Part shown: piece after piece, positions 1-6,568 of the stretch
Numbering within the stretch: position 1 is the stretch's first letter
How the letters are laid out: every line of letters starts with the position of its first letter
From: Candidatus Borrarchaeota archaeon
GTDB lineage: Archaea > Asgardarchaeota > Sifarchaeia > Borrarchaeales > Borrarchaeaceae
NCBI GenBank assembly: GCA_016840645.1
Contig: JAEORY010000064.1
Coordinates: 1 to 13,031 of the forward strand
DNA: 13,031 nt
Reading direction: 5' to 3'
The notes under the pieces: generated by a model
Seen by the model: only the letters and a program-made list of their open reading frames with translations
What the model was told of the DNA's origin: nothing
Databases searched by the model: none
Translations under genes and position numbers: made by a program

Positions 1-491
1 CGTTCATACTCGTAGATTGTTCTTTCTGAAACTCCAATTTTTTCTGCAAGTTGAGCACGTGACAAATTCTCTTCTTCTCTTCTTTCTCTTAAGGTTTCTC
101 CAAGAATTCTAGCGTAGAGGCCTCCTCGTTTCGCAAATGCTCTTGGAAAGAATTCATGAAATAGAATAGACACTAGGGTAGGAGGATTAACCGCAGGAAC
201 TGAATATCTTTTATACACCACACCATCTTCTAATGGTTCTCTATGTGTTTTCTCTCCAACAAGTAAAGGCGTGCCTGAAAATAAACCGCCAAGGAGTTTC
301 AATTCATCTGCATGATACTGCTGTAGACTGTCGATATTGACTAAAACTTTAATGAGCCATAATATAACATCCTTTCGAGCCATAAAATCGAAACAAGTAG
401 ATTTAAGATTACATTGCTCACTTATAGCGAACTTTTTTTGAATAAACAGCTTCTGCACGTAGTCATGAAGTTCAGAGCGATTACTGAACAA
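1..491 (-). CDS. Archaeal HTH-type (Cro/C1) transcriptional regulator, C-terminus cut by window edge
   Basis: This is a minus-strand open frame that runs off the left edge. It has an N-terminal nuclease-like/regulatory region containing the segments ARKDVILWLIKVLVNIDSL, GTPLLVGEKTHREPLEDGVV and YKRYSVPAVNP. A Cro/C1 helix-turn-helix follows, with LRERREEENLSRAQLAEKIG and VSERTIYEYER. By recall this order and wording match the conserved archaeal putative HTH-type regulatory protein family of about 320 residues, so roughly the second half is missing. No ATG lies at the expected N-terminus. I chose TTG at 491 because AAGGTGG stands six bases upstream and gives about 40 residues before the ARKD segment, as in relatives. 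GTG at 500 is the alternative. A TATA-like box lies at 547-554. Its DNA target is unknown. Confidence 0.8.
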   Translation of the reverse strand, partial: MFSNRSELHDYVQKLFIQKKFAISEQCNLKSTCFDFMARKDVILWLIKVLVNIDSLQQYHADELKLLGGLFSGTPLLVGEKTHREPLEDGVVYKRYSVPAVNPPTLVSILFHEFFPRAFAKRGGLYARILGETLRERREEENLSRAQLAEKIGVSERTIYEYE

Positions 492-546
492 GAAGTCCAC
501 CTTCGGGGCAAACAGTTGAATTTGTAATAAAAATCTGTTAGAATCT

Positions 547-554
547 TTTATAAA
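547..554 (-). promoter_or_regulatory. TATA box of the HTH regulator
   Basis: TTTATAAA read on the minus strand, 50-60 bases ahead of the GTG/TTG start candidates. Transcription starting about 25 bases downstream (near 525) would leave a 25-35 base leader. It sits in the 85-base gap behind the THEP1 stop codon, so the regulator has its own promoter. Confidence 0.45.
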
Positions 555-576
555 TTACTATCTTTGCACAAATTGA

Positions 577-1134
577 TTAAATGATTCTTAGGCCAAGGAG
601 TTTACATATTTCTTGATAAACATATTCCATATTCGCTCTATTTGGTGTTAGCACTTTTACGTCTGATCTAGACTTTAATAATCGTACGTACGGATGATTA
701 ATCCTGCCCATTGTACCTACAACAGGTTTGCTCGAATTTAGTCCTTTTTCAACAACCTTTTGGAATTTCTCGGAAAACAGTTCCATTTTTCCAATCTCAT
801 CAATTACAATCAGATCACAATTGTCAATAGCAGAGTTAATTGCCGTGAAGGCTAGTTCATCAAAGGCATCGAGATCCACGCCATATTTACTTACTTTTAA
901 CATGCTTTTAATATTAATATGAGCTAAAATTTTCTTGTTTCCTGTGTTTAGATCAAGAACCCAGAAGCCGATTCGTCTATTTTTTTCTTTAATCTCTGGA
1001 GTTACGATTCCTCCAACTTTGTATCCTTTTTCATTCAACATAGAACAAATCCTGTCGATTAACGTACTCTTTCCAGTTCTAGGAGGTGCTTGTATGAGGA
1101 CATTTATCTTTTTGAGTGGGCCATAATCAGACAT
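577..1134 (-). CDS. THEP1-family nucleoside-triphosphatase
   Basis: Small P-loop NTPase of the THEP1 family, which hydrolyses ATP, GTP and other NTPs in vitro; the cellular role of the family is unclear. The protein has 185 residues from ATG at 1134, within the usual 170-190. The Walker A motif is APPRTGKST (residues 16-24). The two outer glycines of the common GPPGxGKT form are Ala and Arg, while the essential Lys and Ser remain. The Walker B stretch DLIVIDEIGKMEL (107-119) is the family signature. GTG at 1143 in the same frame would add three residues (MSF). I prefer ATG, which has GTGAG just upstream. The gene is divergent from hflX across about 175 bases, and its stop lies 85 bases ahead of the HTH regulator, which runs in the same direction. 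Confidence 0.85.
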   Translation of the reverse strand: MSDYGPLKKINVLIQAPPRTGKSTLIDRICSMLNEKGYKVGGIVTPEIKEKNRRIGFWVLDLNTGNKKILAHINIKSMLKVSKYGVDLDAFDELAFTAINSAIDNCDLIVIDEIGKMELFSEKFQKVVEKGLNSSKPVVGTMGRINHPYVRLLKSRSDVKVLTPNRANMEYVYQEICKLLGLRII

Positions 1135-1172
1135 AAAACTCACGATTTGCTATTCGGTTTTAACTTACATTG

Positions 1173-1184
1173 TTTTTTTAAAAA
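1173..1184 (-). promoter_or_regulatory. Possible TATA element of the THEP1 gene
   Basis: A T7A5 tract about 40-50 bases ahead of the THEP1 start, in the divergent THEP1/hflX gap. It is the best AT-rich candidate at archaeal promoter distance on this strand. The tract is nearly symmetrical, so its direction is uncertain. Confidence 0.3.
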
Positions 1185-1244
1185 CTTAGAGCAGATCAAA
1201 ATCCAGTTGAGAATGTATAGAATCCTAATTAAACTCTTAGTTGA

Positions 1245-1277
1245 AATTTAAAATGGATAAATCAAATTTATTATATT
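1245..1277 (+). promoter_or_regulatory. Promoter region of hflX
   Basis: Two TATA-like boxes precede hflX: TTTAAAA at 1247-1253 and TTTATTATAT at 1267-1276. The first predicts a start near 1276 with a leader of about 34 bases. The second predicts a very short leader beginning at the GTGAT ribosome binding site (1298-1302). I cannot tell which one is used. Confidence 0.35.
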
Positions 1278-1309
1278 CAATCATATTGATTATGTAAGTG
1301 ATACTGAAC

Positions 1310-2593
1310 ATGAGTGAACCATATACGGCTACAGCGATTTTAGTCGAGCGAAGACATAGAGGAGAAAGATCGAGAATTGCAGAACTCAATAGACTTGCTT
1401 TAGACGCTGGATACAACGTTATTGATGTATTGGAGCAAATTGGAGAACCAAATTCTGCATTTCACATCGGAAAAGGAAAGGTTAAGGAATTAGAGGAACT
1501 TGTAAATCAAATATCTCCCACTAAGGTTATTTTTGAGAACGAGTTGAAGCCAACTCAGGTCTATAATCTTCAAAAACAACTTAATTGTGAAGTTATTAGT
1601 AAAACAGAACTTATACTCGAAATATTCGCCTTGAGAGCAGGTTATAAAGAAGCAAAACTTCAAATAGAACTTGCCCGTCTTAGATATGAACTTCCACGCA
1701 TGAAGGAATATGTTAGTCTCTCTAAGAAAACTGAATTGCCAGGATTTCATGGGCCTGGTGGATATGCTATTGAAAAGCATTATGAATCTGCAAAAAATAA
1801 AATAAAAAAAATAGAAAACAAATTGGAGCAGTACAGGAAGAGAAGAACAGTTATTAGAACAAGAAGAAAAAAATTAGACTTCTCACTCGTCGCATTGATG
1901 GGTTATACGAACAGTGGCAAAAGTTCATTATTGAATGCGCTAACCGAAAGTTCTGTTCCTGTAGCAAACAAACTTTTCACAACATTGAATACATTTACCA
2001 GACTTTTGAACATTAGAGGCCGTAAAATTCTAATAACAGATACGGTAGGTCTCGTGGACGGACTTTCTCACGAGATAATCCATGCCTTCCATAGTACGCT
2101 AGAAGAGATAAATTTAGCAGATGCTATTGCAATTTTAGTTGATATCAGTGATCCAATAGATGAAATAATGCGAAAATACGCAATTTGTTTGCAAACATTA
2201 AGGGATATAACTGTTGGCAATATGAAACCTTATTTTATTGTCGCTAATAAAATGGATATCTGTGACGAACTAGAAATCAAAGAAAAAATGCTATTATTTA
2301 GAAATAAGGTGAGCATCCCCGCTTCTGCACGTCAAAAAATCAATCTAGATAGAATAAAGGAGACTATTATGGACAACATTCCATTATACCAACGCGCATA
2401 CATCACGGTACCCTCAAATGGCGAAGTCATGCCCTTTATTTCGTGGCTTCATGATCGTACGTTTATCCTTGATCAACAGAATATGAACTCAGAGATCTCA
2501 TTTGAAATTGAAGCGTCATCTCAGGTGATAGCTAGAGCAAAAAAGTATGTAAACAATCTTAATGGATCTTTTGTTATCCAAAATGGACTTTAA
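1310..2593 (+). CDS. hflX: GTPase HflX
   Basis: HflX-type GTPase of the TRAFAC class; in bacteria it binds the 50S subunit and rescues or splits stalled ribosomes. The protein has 427 residues, the normal size. An N-terminal nucleotide-binding-like domain (about 8-130) is followed by a charged helical linker (155-190) and the G domain: G1 GYTNSGKSS (198-206), G3 DTVG (244-247), G4 NKMD (313-316) and G5 SA (339-340). The linker motif usually written G-x-RGPGE-x-x-LE appears here as GFHGPGGYAIE, and the conserved ATLDPTTR after G1 has become TTLNTFTR, so the protein is divergent. ATG at 1310 is chosen because GTGAT stands seven bases upstream; an in-frame GTG at 1298 lies inside that site. The gene converges on MBF1 and ends in a T8 tract. 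Confidence 0.9.
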   Translation: MSEPYTATAILVERRHRGERSRIAELNRLALDAGYNVIDVLEQIGEPNSAFHIGKGKVKELEELVNQISPTKVIFENELKPTQVYNLQKQLNCEVISKTELILEIFALRAGYKEAKLQIELARLRYELPRMKEYVSLSKKTELPGFHGPGGYAIEKHYESAKNKIKKIENKLEQYRKRRTVIRTRRKKLDFSLVALMGYTNSGKSSLLNALTESSVPVANKLFTTLNTFTRLLNIRGRKILITDTVGLVDGLSHEIIHAFHSTLEEINLADAIAILVDISDPIDEIMRKYAICLQTLRDITVGNMKPYFIVANKMDICDELEIKEKMLLFRNKVSIPASARQKINLDRIKETIMDNIPLYQRAYITVPSNGEVMPFISWLHDRTFILDQQNMNSEISFEIEASSQVIARAKKYVNNLNGSFVIQNGL

Positions 2594-2598
2594 AAAGA

Positions 2599-2606
2599 TT
2601 TTTTTT
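2599..2606 (+). terminator. T-rich terminator of hflX
   Basis: Run of eight T starting six bases after the hflX stop codon, in the convergent gap between hflX and MBF1. Archaeal RNA polymerase commonly terminates at such tracts. Confidence 0.5.
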
Positions 2607-2716
2607 GGTTTGACTTCGTATTTGTGATAATGAAAACTTTGAAATCTCTCATATTTTTTGAGAAGACTAATTGCATTAAACTTACCTTTCACGCAACTTA
2701 TACCTAATTCTCCTAG

Positions 2717-3286
2717 TTACTCTTCGTCCTCCTTCTTTTTGCGAAATTTCACAACTTCCCCAAGTGTAGTAAAATCTGTCCCTTTCGTTTTAGGGGGTGC
2801 ATATTCTTGTTTCTCGATAGGTTTGTGGATTTTAATGTTCAGGATTGCCTCCAATTTTATAATGGATTTTGGATCTGTAGGTTTCGTTTTACCAGTCTCA
2901 AGTTTTTGAATCACAGATCCCTTTACGTTTAGTTCTTGTCCAAGTTCTTCTTGCGTCAATTCCATTTTTTCACGTGCTTTTCGAATAATCGATGAGTAAT
3001 CCTCTACGATTTCATAACGACTGAAGAACTTTTCTGGAGAAGGAATAGAAACTTTTTTTCTCTTGCTTTTAGGAGTGTGTGTGCGGGTAGTAGTTTTTCT
3101 TTTTCTTCGTATAGGGATTACAGAAGTTTCTGAAGTGACTGGAGGAGATCTTTTAGTTGCTTCGCCAAAACGCGCGCAACTAATGCACACTATCATTTTC
3201 GTACCTTCAATCAATCTTTCAATGCCTCTACCTTCAATTACACTTCCACATATCTCGCAATATCTTACTACATTTTTTTTTGGCAA
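2717..3286 (-). CDS. Multiprotein bridging factor 1 (MBF1)-like transcription/translation factor
   Basis: Archaeal MBF1 homologue. It has an N-terminal zinc ribbon with CEIC (Cys10 and Cys13) and CISC (Cys34 and Cys37), then a basic Thr/Lys/Arg-rich linker (about 50-80), then a Cro/C1 helix-turn-helix around residues 97-150 containing ELTQEELGQELNVKGSVIQK and LETGKTKPTDP. In eukaryotes MBF1 bridges TBP and activators and acts at stalled ribosomes; archaeal forms bind the small subunit. The frame opens upstream at TTG 3322, but I place the start at TTG 3286. There, GAGGAG stands six bases upstream and the protein begins MPKKNVVRYCEICG, close to other archaeal forms. Length is then 189 residues. 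The C-terminal tail is very acidic/basic (FRKKKEDEE). The gene is monocistronic, convergent with hflX. Confidence 0.88.
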   Translation of the reverse strand: MPKKNVVRYCEICGSVIEGRGIERLIEGTKMIVCISCARFGEATKRSPPVTSETSVIPIRRKRKTTTRTHTPKSKRKKVSIPSPEKFFSRYEIVEDYSSIIRKAREKMELTQEELGQELNVKGSVIQKLETGKTKPTDPKSIIKLEAILNIKIHKPIEKQEYAPPKTKGTDFTTLGEVVKFRKKKEDEE

Positions 3287-3290
3287 ATTT

Positions 3291-3300
3291 ATCTCCTCAA
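3291..3300 (-). promoter_or_regulatory. Strong ribosome binding site that sets the MBF1 start
   Basis: TTGAGGAGAT on the minus strand. GAGGAG lies six bases before TTG 3286, while no such site stands before the upstream TTG at 3322. This decides the choice of start. Confidence 0.6.
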
Positions 3301-3347
3301 GTTTGTACAGTAGACATTCCAAGAATTAGAGCACAGTGAGAACTTTG

Positions 3348-3358
3348 TAAAATATAAT
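3348..3358 (-). promoter_or_regulatory. TATA box of MBF1
   Basis: ATTATATTTTA on the minus strand, 60-70 bases before the TTG start, predicting a leader of about 40 bases. It lies between MBF1 and the 3' end of the TnpB-related gene, so insertion of that gene left the MBF1 promoter intact. Confidence 0.45.
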
Positions 3359-3435
3359 CTTTCTGATAAAAATAAACCTTTGTCTTTGAGAAAAGTGCTT
3401 TAGTTTTCCTTCATGAATAGAAACCTTACAATTAT

Positions 3436-4959
3436 TTATAAAACGGGGGCATTATGTATAAAATCCCACGCTTTATAATAATCATCGATCTTTCCGTTTG
3501 TGGAAAGACCAGCCTTAAGGTTATCAGGCTGTGCGCTCGTCACCGAGTTCAACACATGTTTCATTAATACGATTTTTTTAAGTATTTCGTCAGTCTTGAA
3601 GGAGGTTATCCCGCTGTGCTTAAAGATGTCATGGATTATCGACCATCTACGGTAAGGACTACCTTTTTTCAAATGAGGTTCTATGAACTCCTCAACTTGT
3701 GAAAGTACCCAATCGTAAATGGGTGGAAATGCTTCCTTAATACCCAGACCTCTTCGAGCTATTACACAACTTGCTAAGTGGTGTACAGTCAAATTATGTA
3801 ACCTTGAATAGTTATATCTGCCCATGATAGAGGTATATCCTGGGAATACCTTTCGAATGGATACACCGCGCTTGTTACACTTTCGCTCCAATAATTGCAA
3901 GGCGGTGGTCTTCATATTGCTTAATTTTCGGTTGCGTTTTGTATTATATGAAAATTCTTGGTCGAATTGTAAGTCCTCGACCACGATGCCTTTACCTTTA
4001 TTAATGCAATAATTGATGACCTTATCCATCTTATAAGAAATATAATCGTTACGTTTATCTGTTCGATAGCTGTGAAGGTTGCCAAATGATATGTTATGGT
4101 AGGAGAGTAAATTACCGTTTTTATCCACATTGGTAAGGGCAATAAAATTATAGTTGAAATCTAAGCCGATGGCACCATGTTCGTAGCCATAACTTGGTGC
4201 GGGTTCTGGGAGTTCATACGACACATGGACAAAGTAGCGTATTTCTCCCTTGAAGAGTTTCCTTTTCACTGTCACCGTGCATTTATCAGCATTAAGAATT
4301 TGTTGAAACCACTTTTCCTGCACATGATTCACTGATATAGGGATAATAAGCCATTTCCGTCCCTTTTGCTTAGAGAAAGTTCGTATCTTGACTGTCTTAT
4401 CAGGCAATACCTTGATATTCAGGTTTTTAACTCCGTGCTGTTTCTTTCCGATACAACTAAAGGAAGAATCACGTCTTATCCTGAACTCTTCTCTACTTAT
4501 TTTTCCAAGAATTCGGTCTCTGAACAATTTCTTAGTGCCGAATACCACGGGTTCAAGGTGCAAATTGTTTAATTTAACCATTATCGAAGATCTACGCGCG
4601 TATAACCCTTTTAACCGTCTGTCATGTTTATTCTCCTTTATTGCGTTGATTTTCTTAGTAATGACCTTTATCTGCTGTTTCATGTATTTCCGTCGTTTTT
4701 CCAGCCATGTTTGTTGTGCTTCCAGTTTCGTCTTGTTATCATTCAAGATGGTGTTGACATAAGGGTTATTGTAACACAGACTCATCAAACATAGTTGTAT
4801 GGTTTTGTCCTCACCAAAGCTTGCTGCCATATAATCGTCGCCATGAAACAATAGGTTATAACCGACGCGTTTCACCCGGTTATAGATTGTGAAGATCTCA
4901 TGGAATTTGCGTTCTTGTATCCCATCAGGATACATCCTGAATTTGATGGTCTGGATCAT
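3436..4959 (-). CDS. TnpB-related protein of the IS200/IS605 (OrfB) group
   Basis: RuvC-like TnpB-family protein of 507 residues, about 100 longer than classical TnpB. The N-terminus MIQTIKFRMYPDGIQ is the OrfB-type start. RuvC-I is AIGLDFN (Asp267) and RuvC-II is IVVEDLQ (Glu328). The YTS motif (375-377) is present, but the CxxC zinc ribbon that normally follows is absent. Where DxNAAxNIA would carry the third acid there is TVHHLASCVIARRG (391-404), so by eye that Asp is not in its usual place. A C-terminal tail of about 100 residues follows. Similar proteins are often named accessory TnpB-related proteins. TnpB enzymes are RNA-guided nucleases; whether this one cuts is uncertain. No TnpA lies nearby. 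AAAGGAG stands 12 bases before the start. The frame is intact, with GC content apparently higher than the neighbours. Confidence 0.85.
   Translation of the reverse strand: MIQTIKFRMYPDGIQERKFHEIFTIYNRVKRVGYNLLFHGDDYMAASFGEDKTIQLCLMSLCYNNPYVNTILNDNKTKLEAQQTWLEKRRKYMKQQIKVITKKINAIKENKHDRRLKGLYARRSSIMVKLNNLHLEPVVFGTKKLFRDRILGKISREEFRIRRDSSFSCIGKKQHGVKNLNIKVLPDKTVKIRTFSKQKGRKWLIIPISVNHVQEKWFQQILNADKCTVTVKRKLFKGEIRYFVHVSYELPEPAPSYGYEHGAIGLDFNYNFIALTNVDKNGNLLSYHNISFGNLHSYRTDKRNDYISYKMDKVINYCINKGKGIVVEDLQFDQEFSYNTKRNRKLSNMKTTALQLLERKCNKRGVSIRKVFPGYTSIMGRYNYSRLHNLTVHHLASCVIARRGLGIKEAFPPIYDWVLSQVEEFIEPHLKKGSPYRRWSIIHDIFKHSGITSFKTDEILKKIVLMKHVLNSVTSAQPDNLKAGLSTNGKIDDYYKAWDFIHNAPVL
3487..3530 (-). ncRNA. 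Candidate omega/reRNA scaffold hairpins inside the 3' end of the TnpB-related gene
   Basis: Two inverted repeats lie directly side by side in the last 100 bases of the gene. On the minus strand, AGCCT (3526-3530) pairs with AGGCT (3511-3515). GGTCTTTCC (3502-3510) then pairs with GGAAAGATC (3487-3495) over nine positions, including one G-U, around a six-base loop. Guide RNAs of TnpB systems usually start inside the 3' end of tnpB and fold into such stems. This is inference; the 3' border and guide segment were not found. Confidence 0.35.
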
Positions 4960-4992
4960 GATGATTGATTTCTCCTTTATACCTTGTATTAC

Positions 4993-5008
4993 GGTTCATT
5001 AATAAACC
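4993..5008. repeat. Near-palindrome upstream of the TnpB-related gene
   Basis: GGTTCATT followed at once by AATAAACC: 14 of 16 positions are symmetrical, with one internal T/C difference between the arms. It lies 34-49 bases ahead of the TnpB-related start and overlaps a TATA-like TTTATTAA on the minus strand. It could be an operator, or part of the left terminus of the element. Confidence 0.35.
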
Positions 5009-5083
5009 CCAAGCTTTTAGGAGGACCTCGCATTGTATCGTCGAATATATCTTTCTGAAGAAAAGAAATCTTTGTAATATGAA

Positions 5084-5092
5084 ATTATAAAA
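5084..5092 (+). promoter_or_regulatory. TATA box of the PAN gene
   Basis: ATTATAAAA, about 57-65 bases before the PAN start codon, predicting transcription from about 5115 and a leader of about 35 bases. It lies in the 189-base gap between the TnpB-related gene and PAN, which shows no other coding potential. Confidence 0.45.
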
Positions 5093-5148
5093 ACACATTT
5101 ATTCGTTACTACGTTTCATAAGACTAATGATTGAACTGAGGGAACTTA

Positions 5149-6492
5149 ATGAACGAAGGTACAGGATCACCAAACGACAGAGAAGAATTTGCAAGTGATG
5201 TTATAAGAACACTTGAAAATAGGATTCGTATGATAGAGACCGAAAGAGAGATACTTAAGGTTGATAAAATCAAACTAGAGCGTGAACTTGAGGAACTAGT
5301 CTCGAAACTGGAAAGAAAGACGGGAATGATGAAACACTTTGAGCAAAGGATACGTACGCTTGAGACCGAAAAGCAAATACTCAAAACTGATAAGACAAAA
5401 CTGGAACGCGAACTTCAAACATTGCACACTGAGCTTGAGCAATTACGCGCACCACCACTACTTGCAGGCAGTATCATAGATGTCTTGCAAGACGATCGTG
5501 TCATTGTAAAAAGTACAACAGGTCCTCATTTTGTAGTTCAAGTATCGCCTTCTCTTCCAAAAGAAACAGTTGTTACAGGAGCACGTGTTGCTCTTAATCA
5601 ACGTTCAATGTCAATAGTTGAAATCTTACCTCCTGTCATGGATCCTATGGTTCGTGGAATGGAAGTAGAAGAATCACCACAGGTGACTTATCAAGAAATA
5701 GGGGGACTCTCTGACCAAATAAAAGAAATACGTGAGATTGTTGAGTTACCCATGTTAAGACCAGAACTTTTTGAACAAGTGGGCATTGAGCCACCGAAAG
5801 GGCTTCTCCTTTACGGACCACCAGGAACTGGTAAGACACTACTTGCTCGTGCTGTTGCCCACGAGACTTCAGCGAAATTTATTCGTGTTATTGGCTCCGA
5901 ATTAGTCCAGAAGTATATTGGTGAAGGAGCGCGATTAGTGCGTGAAATATTCACTTTCGCACGGGAAAAATCACCAAGTATTGTTTTCATTGATGAACTT
6001 GACGCTATTGGTGGAAAGAGACTGGAAATCGCTACAAGCGGTGATAGAGAGGTACAAAGGACACTTATGCAATTATTAAGTGCTATGGATGGATTTGATC
6101 CTCGTGGGGATGTTAAACTTGTCGCTGCAACCAATCGTCCAGATATACTAGACCCAGCACTTCTTCGACCTGGTCGCTTTGATCGGATTATTGAGGTTCC
6201 TTTGCCAGATAGGGAAGCTATGGCGTTGATTTACAAAATTCATTCCAGTAATATGAAATTAGATTCTGAAATTGATTTTACTCGGTTGATGAATTCAAGT
6301 GAGGGTGCATCAGGAGCAGACATAAAAAATATTTGCACAGAAGCAGGAATGTTTGCAATTCGTCGAATAGTTGCAAGTCCTGAAGATGAGGATGTGTCAA
6401 TTCTAGTTACAGTAGACGATTTTGAAAATGCTATTGAGAAAGTTTTAGGCAAAAGCAGAGCGGATGAAAGAAAAGCGCAGTTCTACGCCTAG
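5149..6492 (+). CDS. pan: Proteasome-activating nucleotidase PAN
   Basis: Hexameric AAA+ ATPase that unfolds proteins and feeds them to the archaeal 20S proteasome. Order of parts: coiled coil (about 18-100), OB domain (about 104-160, GSIIDVLQDDRVIV), and AAA+ module with Walker A GPPGTGKT (223-230), pore loop KYIG (255-258), Walker B IVFIDE (278-283), sensor-1 Asn in AATNRPD (327-332) and arginine-finger segment RPGRFDR (340-346). The C-terminus FYA is the HbYX motif that docks into the 20S alpha ring and opens the gate. At 447 residues it is longer than many PANs. The extra length is explained by a duplicated coiled-coil unit: residues 24-50 and 66-92 share 18 of 27 residues. GAGGG lies six bases before the ATG. 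Confidence 0.95.
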   Translation: MNEGTGSPNDREEFASDVIRTLENRIRMIETEREILKVDKIKLERELEELVSKLERKTGMMKHFEQRIRTLETEKQILKTDKTKLERELQTLHTELEQLRAPPLLAGSIIDVLQDDRVIVKSTTGPHFVVQVSPSLPKETVVTGARVALNQRSMSIVEILPPVMDPMVRGMEVEESPQVTYQEIGGLSDQIKEIREIVELPMLRPELFEQVGIEPPKGLLLYGPPGTGKTLLARAVAHETSAKFIRVIGSELVQKYIGEGARLVREIFTFAREKSPSIVFIDELDAIGGKRLEIATSGDREVQRTLMQLLSAMDGFDPRGDVKLVAATNRPDILDPALLRPGRFDRIIEVPLPDREAMALIYKIHSSNMKLDSEIDFTRLMNSSEGASGADIKNICTEAGMFAIRRIVASPEDEDVSILVTVDDFENAIEKVLGKSRADERKAQFYA

Positions 6493-6508
6493 TTCGTAAG
6501 GTTATTCT

Positions 6509-6534
6509 GCACTATTTTTTAGCACCTATTTTTT
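6509..6534 (+). terminator. Paired T-tract terminator of PAN
   Basis: The unit GCACTATTTTTT (6509-6520) is followed by GCACCTATTTTTT (6522-6534), about 20-40 bases after the PAN stop. Two T6 tracts in tandem fit an archaeal T-rich terminator in a convergent gap. Confidence 0.5.
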
Positions 6535-6568
6535 GTTGCATTGATTATTTCTGAATCGAAACTCTCCG

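Noticed and set aside
1490..1780. Minus-strand open frame within hflX
   Set aside because: Antisense to the conserved HflX N-terminal domain; no RBS and no recognisable domain.
2646..2662. Weak hairpin TCTCA...TGAGA in the hflX/MBF1 gap
   Set aside because: Only five pairs with a T-rich loop; too common in AT-rich DNA to call as a terminator.
2658..2909. Plus-strand open frame across the 3' end of MBF1
   Set aside because: Overlaps the conserved MBF1 helix-turn-helix on the other strand, and its sequence shows no family features.
4388..4762. Plus-strand open frame of 124 codons antisense to the TnpB-related gene
   Set aside because: It lies wholly within the conserved TnpB-family frame, and its translation shows no recognisable domain and looks like the complement of a coding strand.
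3330..5148. A complete IS605 element with defined ends
   Set aside because: No TnpA gene and no convincing pair of terminal hairpins or flanking target motif could be recognised, so I call only the gene and candidate structures.
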